From Hymenobacter sp. IS2118 (lineage in GTDB: Bacteria > Bacteroidota > Bacteroidia > Cytophagales > Hymenobacteraceae): a DNA stretch of 64,000 bases. How positions within the stretch are numbered: position 1 is the stretch's first letter; each line of letters starts with the position of its first letter. This document shows positions 40,854 to 48,383 of this stretch, one piece after another. The position numbers and the translations under genes were made by a program. Under the pieces are notes generated by a model. It ran no database searches. It saw only the letters and a list, made by a program, of their open reading frames with translations, and had not been told where the DNA came from. The DNA lies in the NCBI RefSeq assembly GCF_000715495.1, contig NZ_JNLX01000131.1, forward strand, positions 62,001 through 126,000. The letters are read 5' to 3'.

Positions 40854-42560
40854 ATGGAACCAACTCTCCAACGCCCTTCGGTTTTTGCTCAAAAGTGGGT
40901 GCGGCTGCTCGCCATTTTGGCCGTTTGCGGCTGCAATTTCTTTGCTCACCTGGGCGTGCTGGAAGTGGGCCTGATGGAGGCCCGCAACTTCGTGGCGGCG
41001 CGCGAAATGGCGGCCGGCGGCTCCTGGCTGGTGCCCACCATGAACGGACAGCTGCGCCTGGCCAAGCCGCCGCTGCCTACCTGGGCCGTGGCCACGGTGA
41101 TGCAAGCCACCGGCAACACCACCGACCCGGCCCTGCTGCGGCTGCCGGCAGCGGCCATGGCCACCCTACTGGTGCTGTTTTTCTGGGGCCTGACGCGGGA
41201 GCTGACCCGCGATACCGAAGCCGAAACGCTGGCCCCTGGCCGCACGGCCTGGCTGGCGGCGCTGGTGCTGGGCAGCAGCCTGCTCACCATCACGGTGGGC
41301 CGCGAGGGGCACTGGGATATTTTCTCCAACAGCTTCGCCGTGGGCAGCCTGTGGCTGCTAATGCGCGGCTGGAACCGCCCGCCGGGCTCCTACGCGTCGT
41401 TTGTGGGAGCCGGGGTGCTGCTGGGCTGCACCTTCCTGAGCAAAGGGCCGGTGAGCCTATACACCATTGTGCTGCCGTTTGTAGCCATGCTGGCTACCCG
41501 CTGGCAGCCGGGCGGTCGGGCCAAGCTGCGGGCGCACTGGCGCGGCACGGCGGTGGCCGTAGTCATCATGGCGCTGATTGGGGGCGCGTGGCCGGTTTAT
41601 ATCTGGCAGCACGTGCCGGCCGTGGCCGCCGCCGTGGCCCGCACCGAAGCCAGCTCCTGGGGCGACCGGCACGTGCAGCCGCTGTGGTACTACTTCAACT
41701 TCGCGGTCTTTGCCGGGGTGTGGGCGGTGGTGGCGCTGGCCGCGCTGGCGGTGCCGTATGCGCGGCGGCGGGCTGCTCCTTTTATACCGTATGCGTTTGC
41801 CTTGGCCTGGCTGGTGGCGTCGCTGGTGCTGCTGAGCGTGGTGCCCGAGAAAAAGGAGCGGTACATGCTGCCGCTGCTGCCGCCGCTGGCCCTGCTACTC
41901 ACCGGGCTGCTGCGCTACTGGGAACAGGAATGGACCAGCCGGCGCGCGCTGCCGACCAAGGCCGACAACTGGCTACTGCGCGGCTGGGCCGGAGTGCTGG
42001 TGCTGGCTTGCCTGGCCCTGCCGGTCTTTTTGAGCGTAACGCGCTTGCCTGGCTTCGGCTTTGCTTCGCTGCCCTTTGCCGCCACCGTGCTGGTGTTTGG
42101 CGCGCTGGCTGTGTGGGTGGGCTGGGGCGGCTGGGGCCAGCGCCGGCCCGCGGTACTCATCACCGCATCGGCCCTCACCATGAGCGCGCTGCTGGTCCTG
42201 CTGGTACCCGCCTACCCGCTGCTACGCGCCCGACGGGCCGACGCCGGCCTGCGGCACCTGTCAGAGGCCCGCACCACGCCTAGCTGGCAACAAAAGCAGT
42301 GGCTGGCCCTCGACGAGCTGCACCTGACGCAGGTGTGGGCCGCGGGCCGGGCGGTGCCCACCTGGGTTGCCCCGGCCGATAGCTTGCCCGCGCTGCCGGC
42401 CCTGGTTTTTGCCGCCACACCGCTGGCCCAGCGGCTGCCCGCCGCATGGCGGGGCCGCATAGGCATTGCCAGCACCGATAGCTTTTACCTGGGCACCAAA
42501 CGCCGCGACGGGCAGTTTTTCGTGGCGGTACTGGAGGCCGCCCCGGCGCCTGGCCAATAG
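40854..42560 (+). CDS. ArnT/PMT-like polytopic glycosyltransferase
   Basis: 568 residues with about eleven to thirteen hydrophobic helices. The first large loop contains the ArnT-family signature EARNFVAAREMAAGGSWLVP (with catalytic-type acidic residues) and LAKPPLPTW; NFFAHLGVLEVGLMEARN lies just before it. ArnT-type enzymes transfer a sugar from undecaprenyl phosphate to lipid A or other acceptors in the periplasm. The C-terminal about 120 residues form a soluble domain. Last gene of the operon starting at 38475; a REP-like palindrome separates it from the LptG-like gene. Confidence 0.9.
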   Translation: MEPTLQRPSVFAQKWVRLLAILAVCGCNFFAHLGVLEVGLMEARNFVAAREMAAGGSWLVPTMNGQLRLAKPPLPTWAVATVMQATGNTTDPALLRLPAAAMATLLVLFFWGLTRELTRDTEAETLAPGRTAWLAALVLGSSLLTITVGREGHWDIFSNSFAVGSLWLLMRGWNRPPGSYASFVGAGVLLGCTFLSKGPVSLYTIVLPFVAMLATRWQPGGRAKLRAHWRGTAVAVVIMALIGGAWPVYIWQHVPAVAAAVARTEASSWGDRHVQPLWYYFNFAVFAGVWAVVALAALAVPYARRRAAPFIPYAFALAWLVASLVLLSVVPEKKERYMLPLLPPLALLLTGLLRYWEQEWTSRRALPTKADNWLLRGWAGVLVLACLALPVFLSVTRLPGFGFASLPFAATVLVFGALAVWVGWGGWGQRRPAVLITASALTMSALLVLLVPAYPLLRARRADAGLRHLSEARTTPSWQQKQWLALDELHLTQVWAAGRAVPTWVAPADSLPALPALVFAATPLAQRLPAAWRGRIGIASTDSFYLGTKRRDGQFFVAVLEAAPAPGQ

Positions 42561-42569
42561 CGCGGGCCG

Positions 42570-42577
42570 TACCTTTG
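42570..42577 (+). promoter_or_regulatory. Orphan -7 element upstream of lptG-like gene
   Basis: TACCTTTG, exact match, 10 bases after the ArnT-like stop and 234 bases before the next gene. Followed at 42581 by a very short frame of 18 codons. A long leader or small RNA could start here. Confidence 0.35.
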
Positions 42578-42698
42578 ACGATGCCCGATGGGCGGCGGAA
42601 AACGTCGCGGCAATATCTCGCCCGGTTGGGCAGTTAGGGCGGGGGCGTGTTTAGCGCTCGCGCAAGAGTAACGGTAGCAAAAAGGTAGCAAAAATTTG

Positions 42699-42779
42699 GT
42701 CATGCCGAGCGCAGCCGAGGCATCTCGCTCGCTTCGTTGAACGGGGCGAGCGAGATGCCTCGGCTGCGCTCGGCATGAC
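42699..42779. repeat. REP-like long palindrome (GTCATGCCGAGCGCAGCC family)
   Basis: Two near-perfect arms of 34 bases (42699-42732 and 42746-42779) around a 13-base centre. Skeleton GTCATGC-GAGC-GCCGA-GCATCTC is shared with 7861-7960 and 52271-52360. Confidence 0.85.
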
Positions 42780-42803
42780 AGTTAAATTTAGACGGAGCTG
42801 TTC

Positions 42804-43883
42804 ATGAATATTCTCGATAAATACATTATTAAGAAGTTTCTCGCCGCGTTTTTCTTCTCGGTGGTTATTCTGGTATCGGTTATCTGCGTTATTGATTTCA
42901 CTGAGAAAAACGACGATTTTATTCAGCATAATCTGTCGATGTCGAAAATTATTTTCGGCTATTACCTCTACCTGTTTCCGTATTTCGCCAACCTGCTTTC
43001 CCCGATTACCATATTTATTGCCGTCGTATTTGTGACGGCGCAGCTGGCGGCGCGCACCGAAATTGTGGCCATTCTGGCCAGCGGCGTGAGTTTCAAGCGG
43101 CTAATGCTGCCGTATGCCATTGGCGGCGCGGTGGTGGGGCTGCTCATTTTTGGGCTCACGGGCTGGGTGCTGCCCATTGGCAATAAGTCGCGGGTGGCAT
43201 TTGAGCGGGCTTATACCAAGCGGCCGTACCGGTTTCAGGGGCGCAACGTGCACTACAAAATTGGCCCGCGCCATTACGTGTACATGGAGAGCTACGACAA
43301 CGTGAACAACATCGGCTTTCACTTCGCGCTCGAAACCGTGGACGGTACCATCCTGCGCCGCCGCCTCACGGCTGATGCCATCAGCTGGGATTCCATCAAG
43401 CATGTGTGGCATCTTTCGCCGCAGCTGGTGCGCACGTTTCAGGGGCCGAAGGACGAGCGGCTGCAAACCATGCCGGCCCGCGACACCACGCTCAACCTTT
43501 TTCCCAAGGACTTCGCCAGCACCTACCGCCTGGCCGAAACCATGACCCTGCCCGAGCTCAACGCCTTCATCCGGACCAAGATTGAGCGCGGCGCCGACGA
43601 CACGCAGCTCTACCTGAGCGAGCGTTACGAGCGGTATTCGTACCCCTTCGCCATCGTGGTGCTCACCTTGATTGGCGTCATTCTCAGCGCCCGGAAGTCG
43701 CGCGCCGGCGTGGGCGGGCAAATTGCGCTGGGCTTCGTGCTGGCGTTCGTGTTCATTATTTTTGTGATGCTGAGCCGCAACCTCGCGCAAGTAGGCAGCC
43801 TCGACCCCCTCATTGCCGCTTGGGTGCCCAGCACGGTTTTCACCATCATCGGGGTGGTTCTGTACCGGTTTGTACCCAAGTAG
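42804..43883 (+). CDS. LptF/LptG (YjgP/YjgQ) family permease
   Basis: 359 residues. The start MNILDKYIIKKFLAAFFFSV is diagnostic; six membrane helices are arranged three plus three around a periplasmic beta domain (about 130-255). LptF and LptG form the transmembrane part of the LptB2FG transporter that extracts lipopolysaccharide from the inner membrane. The conserved loop MVNGI-type ExxxxLASG stretch is seen as ARTEIVAILASGVSFKRLML. It cannot be assigned to F or G with certainty, though the length and start resemble LptG. Confidence 0.9.
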   Translation: MNILDKYIIKKFLAAFFFSVVILVSVICVIDFTEKNDDFIQHNLSMSKIIFGYYLYLFPYFANLLSPITIFIAVVFVTAQLAARTEIVAILASGVSFKRLMLPYAIGGAVVGLLIFGLTGWVLPIGNKSRVAFERAYTKRPYRFQGRNVHYKIGPRHYVYMESYDNVNNIGFHFALETVDGTILRRRLTADAISWDSIKHVWHLSPQLVRTFQGPKDERLQTMPARDTTLNLFPKDFASTYRLAETMTLPELNAFIRTKIERGADDTQLYLSERYERYSYPFAIVVLTLIGVILSARKSRAGVGGQIALGFVLAFVFIIFVMLSRNLAQVGSLDPLIAAWVPSTVFTIIGVVLYRFVPK

Positions 43884-43887
43884 TCTT

Positions 43888-43990
43888 TAGGGTTTTTAGG
43901 GTAGGAGGGTAAGGGGGTAGGAGTTATTGGGACCATACCCTCCTACCCCCATACCCTAACACCCTCTTACCCTCACACCCTCTTACCCTA
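43888..43990. repeat. CCCTCnnACCC-type intergenic repeats with a palindrome
   Basis: TAGGGTAGGAGGGTAAGGGG (43898 on) is followed by several copies of ACCCTCnTACCCT. Same units as 23951-24085. Confidence 0.75.
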
Positions 43991-43999
43991 AAACTTCCC

Positions 44000-44911
44000 T
44001 TGCTCAAAGACTACCTCAAACTCCACTTTATCGTGCTCCTGTGGGGCTTCACGGCCATTCTGGGCAAGCTGCTCACGGTGCCGCCGGTAGAGCTGGTGTT
44101 TTGGCGCACGCTGCTGGCCGCGGCCGGCCTGGCGGTGCTGCTCGTGGCCCGGAAACAGGTGTGGCGCATTCCGGCGGGGCAGGCGTTACGGCTGTTGGCG
44201 GTGGGCGCGTTGGTGGCCGCGCACTGGATTACCTTTTTTCTGGCGGCGCGGCTCTCGTCGGTGAGCGTGTGCCTGGCGGGCCTGGCCACGCTGGCGCTCT
44301 GGACGTCGCTGTTGGAGCCCCTGCTGCTCTGGCGCCGGGTGCGCGGCTACGAAGTGGGGCTGGGTCTCATCACGATGGTGGGTCTGTACCTGGTGAGCCA
44401 GGCCGAACTGGACCAGCTGCTGGGCCTGGGCGTGGCGGTGCTGTCGGCGGGGCTATCGGCCCTGTTTAGCGTGCTCAATGCCAAGCTGATTAAAACTCAC
44501 TCGCCCCTGCGGCTCACGTTTTATGAAATGCTGGGCGCGTGCTTGAGCATCGTGCTCTTCTTCCCCATCTACAGCCGGTACTTCACCCAGGGCCAGGGCT
44601 TGCAGCTGGCCTGGCACGGCTACGACTGGCTCTGGCTGCTGCTGCTGGCCGGCGTGTGCACCGTGTACGCCTTCTCCACCTCGGTGGAGCTGATGAAGCG
44701 CCTCTCCCCTTTCGCTGTGAACCTGACCATTAACCTGGAGCCGGTGTATGGCATCGGGTTGGCGGTGCTCATCTTCGGCAGCCAGGAGCGCATGGCCACG
44801 GGCTTCTACCTGGGCACGCTACTCATCGTCATCAGCGTGCTGATTCACCCGCTGGTAGCCCGGCTGATGAAGAGCAAGAAATCCGCGCCGACGCCGGTTA
44901 TGCCGGTTTAG
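44000..44911 (+). CDS. DMT superfamily (EamA) transporter
   Basis: 303 residues from TTG 44000; no ATG is available in the expected position (LKDYLKLHFIVLLWGFTAIL follows). Ten helices form two EamA repeats of five (about 5-135 and 148-290), with the HWITFFLAARLSSVSVCLA and NLEPVYGIGLAVLIFGSQE segments typical of the family. Drug/metabolite transporters export small metabolites; the substrate is unknown. It converges on ispE: the two stop codons overlap (TAG 44909-44911, TTA 44908-44910). Confidence 0.88.
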   Translation: MLKDYLKLHFIVLLWGFTAILGKLLTVPPVELVFWRTLLAAAGLAVLLVARKQVWRIPAGQALRLLAVGALVAAHWITFFLAARLSSVSVCLAGLATLALWTSLLEPLLLWRRVRGYEVGLGLITMVGLYLVSQAELDQLLGLGVAVLSAGLSALFSVLNAKLIKTHSPLRLTFYEMLGACLSIVLFFPIYSRYFTQGQGLQLAWHGYDWLWLLLLAGVCTVYAFSTSVELMKRLSPFAVNLTINLEPVYGIGLAVLIFGSQERMATGFYLGTLLIVISVLIHPLVARLMKSKKSAPTPVMPV

Positions 44912-45729
44912 AGCACGCCCTGCCACACCGTGTACTCGGCGGGCCATTGCAGCGTTGCGGGCTGATTTGCATTCCACAACCCGTACACTGCCGAACCCGA
45001 ACCTGACAGGCTCGCATAGCTAGCACCGGCGGCGTAGAGCTGCTCCTTAATGGCGGCCAGCACGGGATATTTAGGAGCCAGCGACTGCTCAAAATCGTTG
45101 CGCACGGTGTCGCGCCAGGTTTCCAGCGGCTGCGCCAGCGCCTCCCGCAGCCCGTGAGCAGGTGGCCGCGGCGTGATGCCCGCAAAGGCTTCGGGCGTAC
45201 TGATGTGCAGATTGGGGTACACTACCACGCACCCGGTACCAGTCAAATTCAAGTCGATTTCCTGAAAAACGTCGCCTCTTTCCACGGCCAGTACCGGCTT
45301 GTTCTGGATGAAGAAAGCGCAGTCCGCGCCCAGCCGACGGGCGTATCCTTCCAGGTTTTCGGAGGAAAGTTTCAGCTCAAACAACGCATTGGCCGCTTTC
45401 AAAGCGAACGCAGCATCGGCCGAGCCGCCGCCCAGCCCCGCACCGATGGGCACTATTTTGTGCAGGTACATCTGAACCGGGGGCAGCTCGGGAAAATCGT
45501 TCTGCAGCAGCTCGTAGGCCCGCACGCAGAGGTTGGTGGCCGGGTCGCCGGGGATGGGGCGGCCGGTGAGGGTGATGCTGGTGGACTCGCCGGTTTCGAC
45601 CGGTAGAATTTCCAGGGCGTCGGTCCAGGGCAGGGGCAAAAACACCGTTTCCAGGTTATGGAAGCCGTCGGGGCGGCGCTCGGTGATGTAGAGGCCGAGG
45701 TTGAGTTTGGCGTTGGGAAACACGAGCAT
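44908..45729 (-). CDS. ispE: 4-diphosphocytidyl-2-C-methyl-D-erythritol kinase
   Basis: 273 residues from ATG 45729. It begins MLVFPNAKLNLGLYITERRP with the conserved Lys/Asn of GHMP kinases and has the ATP loop PIGAGLGGGSADAAFAL and a C-terminal ASYASLSGSGSAVYG motif. It phosphorylates CDP-methylerythritol in the MEP pathway of isoprenoid synthesis, supplying undecaprenyl carriers among others. It diverges from the sugar transferase gene. Confidence 0.97.
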   Translation of the reverse strand: MLVFPNAKLNLGLYITERRPDGFHNLETVFLPLPWTDALEILPVETGESTSITLTGRPIPGDPATNLCVRAYELLQNDFPELPPVQMYLHKIVPIGAGLGGGSADAAFALKAANALFELKLSSENLEGYARRLGADCAFFIQNKPVLAVERGDVFQEIDLNLTGTGCVVVYPNLHISTPEAFAGITPRPPAHGLREALAQPLETWRDTVRNDFEQSLAPKYPVLAAIKEQLYAAGASYASLSGSGSAVYGLWNANQPATLQWPAEYTVWQGVL

Positions 45730-45764
45730 GAGCAGGGCGCAAGCCAAAGCCTGCGCCGCAAAGG

Positions 45765-45772
45765 TACTTTTG
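45765..45772 (+). promoter_or_regulatory. Bacteroidota -7 element of the sugar transferase gene
   Basis: TACTTTTG, exact match, only 4 bases before GTG 45777, suggesting a nearly leaderless transcript. Confidence 0.45.
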
Positions 45773-45776
45773 TGCC

Positions 45777-46418
45777 GTGCCCGCTCCCCATTCTTTTTAC
45801 GTTCGCCACGGCAAGCGCCTGCTCGACGTGGCCCTGGCCCTGCCGCTGCTGGTGCTCGCGCTGCCGTTGCTGGCCGGGGCGGCCGCGCTGGCGGCCGGGC
45901 AAAACCGCGGCCGGGTGCTGTTTCGGCAGGTTCGGCCGGGCTGGCACGGCCGCCTGTTCACGCTCTACAAAATCCAAACGATGACCGACGGGCGCGATAC
46001 CGACGGGCGCCTCCTGCCCGACGCCGCACGCCTGCCCGCCCTGGGCCGCTGGCTGCGCGCCACCTCGCTCGACGAGCTGCCCCAGCTCTGGAACATCCTG
46101 CGTGGCGACTTGAGCCTGGTGGGCCCACGCCCGCTGCTGCCCGAGTATTTGCCGCTGTACTCCCCTGCCCAGGCCCGCCGCCACGACGTGCGCCCCGGCC
46201 TCACGGGCTGGGCCCAGGTAAACGGGCGCAACGCCATTTCCTGGGAAGAAAAATTCGCTTACGACGTCTGGTACACAGAAAACGTATCCTGGCGACTGGA
46301 TATGAACATCTTGTGGCGCACCGCCGGGCGCGTGCTGCGCGGCAGCGGCATCACGGCCCCGGGGCAAGTCACCACGCTGGCCTTTCGGGGCACCCCTCCC
46401 CCTCCGCTTTCCCCGTAG
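45777..46418 (+). CDS. Undecaprenyl-phosphate sugar phosphotransferase (PglC-like)
   Basis: 213 residues from GTG 45777. The bacterial sugar transferase signature is complete: a membrane helix (about 15-37), KIQTM (KFRTM class), SLDELPQLWNILRGDLSLVG, RPLLPEYLPLY and RPGLTGWAQVNGRN. PglC-type enzymes attach the first sugar phosphate to undecaprenyl phosphate at the inner membrane. The length of the short, single-helix form agrees with PglC rather than WcaJ. It is followed by an acetyltransferase (8-base gap) and an aminotransferase that resemble PglD and PglE. Confidence 0.93.
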   Translation: MPAPHSFYVRHGKRLLDVALALPLLVLALPLLAGAAALAAGQNRGRVLFRQVRPGWHGRLFTLYKIQTMTDGRDTDGRLLPDAARLPALGRWLRATSLDELPQLWNILRGDLSLVGPRPLLPEYLPLYSPAQARRHDVRPGLTGWAQVNGRNAISWEEKFAYDVWYTENVSWRLDMNILWRTAGRVLRGSGITAPGQVTTLAFRGTPPPPLSP

Positions 46419-46426
46419 ATTACGCC

Positions 46427-47122
46427 ATGACCCAGTTATTTTTCTCCGAATACGAAGAAGCTCCGTCCGGTATTCCGCTCGTGATTTTTGGCGCGGGCGG
46501 CCTGGGGCGCGAGGTGCTGCTGCTTATCCAGCAGCTCAATGCCGCCACCGCTCCCGCGGCCTGGAACGTGCGCGGCTTCTACGACGACCACGCGCCGACC
46601 ACTGCCACCGTGGCGGGCCTCCCCTACCTAGGCACTAGCGCCGACCTGAACGCCACCCCCGAACCGCTGGCCGTGGCCGTGGCCGTGGGCAGTCCGGCCA
46701 GTCGCGCCGCGGTGGTGGCGCGGCTCACCTCCGCGCAGCTGTCGTTTCCGGTGCTGGTGCACCCAAAAGTCGCTCTGGCTCCGCAGCAGCGCATTGCAGT
46801 GGGCGAGGGCAGCATCATTCAGCAAGGCTGCATCCTGACCTGCGACATCACCCTGGGCCGCTTCGTGCTGCTGAATCTCGGCTGCACAATCGGCCACGAT
46901 GCCGTGCTGGGGGATTTTTCGTCCCTCATGCCGCACGCCAACCTGAGCGGCGCGGCCCGGCTGGGGGCGGGGGCGTACCTGGGCACCAACGCTACGGTTA
47001 TTCAACATATCAGCATCGGCGAGCACACTATTTTGGGTGCCGGCGCCGTAGCCGTGCGCGACCTGCCCGCCAACGTAACGGCCGTGGGCGTACCGGCGAA
47101 GGAATTAAAAATTGAGAATTAA
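46427..47122 (+). CDS. NeuD/PglD-family sugar O/N-acetyltransferase
   Basis: 231 residues. The N-terminal part (SGIPLVIFGAGGLGREVLLL) is the small Rossmann-like UDP-sugar-binding domain of the PglD/NeuD family, and from about 120 on there are hexapeptide repeats of a left-handed beta-helix (GEGSIIQQGCILTCDITLG, GAYLGTNATVIQHISIG). The catalytic His is likely in CTIGHDAVLGDFS. It would acetylate an amino-sugar nucleotide using acetyl-CoA. The last codons (ELKIEN) and the stop are supplied by an AT-rich repeat (47101-47197), so the natural C-terminus has been altered. Confidence 0.9.
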   Translation: MTQLFFSEYEEAPSGIPLVIFGAGGLGREVLLLIQQLNAATAPAAWNVRGFYDDHAPTTATVAGLPYLGTSADLNATPEPLAVAVAVGSPASRAAVVARLTSAQLSFPVLVHPKVALAPQQRIAVGEGSIIQQGCILTCDITLGRFVLLNLGCTIGHDAVLGDFSSLMPHANLSGAARLGAGAYLGTNATVIQHISIGEHTILGAGAVAVRDLPANVTAVGVPAKELKIEN

Positions 47123-47197
47123 AAATTAAAAACCATGCGCGGCTTAGGCGCTGGTAACGGCTCATTTTTAATTCCTAATTCTCAATTTTTAATTCCC
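47101..47197. repeat. Inverted repeat GGAATTAAAAATTGAGAATTA
   Basis: A 21-base arm at 47101-47121 is repeated in reverse near 47177-47197 and the ends are extended by TTTTTAATT units. The first arm encodes the end and stop of the acetyltransferase; the second lies just before the aminotransferase ATG. Confidence 0.85.
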
Positions 47198-47200
47198 CAA

Positions 47201-48361
47201 ATGCATAGCCAAGACCACGACCGCCTGTTTCTCTCGCCGCCCCACTTAGGCCGCCACGAGATTAACTATGTGCACAAGGCGATTGAGGACAACTGGGTAG
47301 CGCCGGCCGGGCCAAACCTGAAAGGTTTTGAGGACGACATCTGCGCGGCAACCGGCGCGGCGCATTGCGTGGCGCTGTCGTCGGGCACGGCGGCCATTCA
47401 CCTGGGGCTGATTTTGCTGGGCGTGGGCCCCGGCGATGAGGTGCTGTGCCCCTCGTTCACGTTCGTGGCCACGGCCAACCCCATTTTGTACCTCGGCGCC
47501 ACCCCCGTATTTGTCGACAGCGAAGCCGAAACATGGAACATCTGCCCCGAGCGCCTGCGCGAAGCCATTGTGGACCGCCTGGCCCGAGGCAAAAAGCTTA
47601 AAGCCCTGCTGCTGGTGCACCTCTACGGCATGCCCGCCAAGCTCACCGAAATCATGGCCATCGCGGCGGAGTTTGGGCTGCCCGTGCTCGAAGACGCAGC
47701 CGAAGCCCTGGGGTCTACCTTCAACAAGCAGCCGCTGGGCAGCTTTGGCAAAGTCGGCGTGTTTTCCTTCAATGGCAATAAAATCCTGACCACCAGCGGC
47801 GGCGGCGCCCTGGTTACCACCGATGCCGCGCTGGCTCATAAAACCCGTTTTCTCGCCACACAAGCCAAGGACGACGCGCCCCACTACCAGCACTCCGAAG
47901 TTGGCTACAACTACCGCCTGAGCAACGTGCTGGCGGGCATCGGCCGCGGCCAGATGGGCCTGCTGGACGAGCGGGTGAAGCGCCGCCGCGAAATATTTGC
48001 CTGGTACCGGGAGCACCTGGCGCACCTGCCGGGCCTCACCGTGGCCCTGGCCCCCGAGCCCACTAGCAGCCGCTCCAACCGCTGGCTCACCACCATCCTC
48101 CTGAACGCTCCCGACCCGGCCGCCCCACCCCAGCCCGCCGTCACCCCCGAAACCGTGCGCCTGCAGCTCGAAACGCACAACATCGAAAGCCGCCCGCTCT
48201 GGAAGCCCCTGCACTTACAACCCCTGTTCCAGGCGGCGCCCATGTACGGCGGCGCGGTCTGCGCCGATTTGTTTGCCCGCGGCCTGTGCCTGCCCAGCGG
48301 CACTGCCATGACCGATACGGAGCTGCGCCGCGTGGCCGGGGCCCTGGCCGAGTGTTTCTAA
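47201..48361 (+). CDS. DegT/DnrJ/EryC1 aminotransferase (PglE-like)
   Basis: 386 residues from ATG 47201. PLP-dependent sugar aminotransferase features: PPHLGRHEINYVHKAIEDNW, ALSSGTAAIHLGLILLGVGP, PSFTFVATANPILYLGATPV, EDAAEALGS and the Schiff-base lysine in FSFNGNKILTTSGGG. These enzymes transaminate 4-keto sugar nucleotides; with the upstream PglC- and PglD-like genes the set resembles bacillosamine synthesis and its transfer to a lipid carrier. The matching 4,6-dehydratase (PglF) is not in the window. Confidence 0.93.
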   Translation: MHSQDHDRLFLSPPHLGRHEINYVHKAIEDNWVAPAGPNLKGFEDDICAATGAAHCVALSSGTAAIHLGLILLGVGPGDEVLCPSFTFVATANPILYLGATPVFVDSEAETWNICPERLREAIVDRLARGKKLKALLLVHLYGMPAKLTEIMAIAAEFGLPVLEDAAEALGSTFNKQPLGSFGKVGVFSFNGNKILTTSGGGALVTTDAALAHKTRFLATQAKDDAPHYQHSEVGYNYRLSNVLAGIGRGQMGLLDERVKRRREIFAWYREHLAHLPGLTVALAPEPTSSRSNRWLTTILLNAPDPAAPPQPAVTPETVRLQLETHNIESRPLWKPLHLQPLFQAAPMYGGAVCADLFARGLCLPSGTAMTDTELRRVAGALAECF

Positions 48362-48383
48362 ATTCCAGTCGTTAGTTGCCGGC

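Noticed and set aside
40895..42283. 462-codon frame overlapping the ArnT-like gene on the same strand
   Set aside because: Extremely Ala/Gly/Arg-rich, no motifs; the ArnT-like frame has membrane helices and signature motifs.
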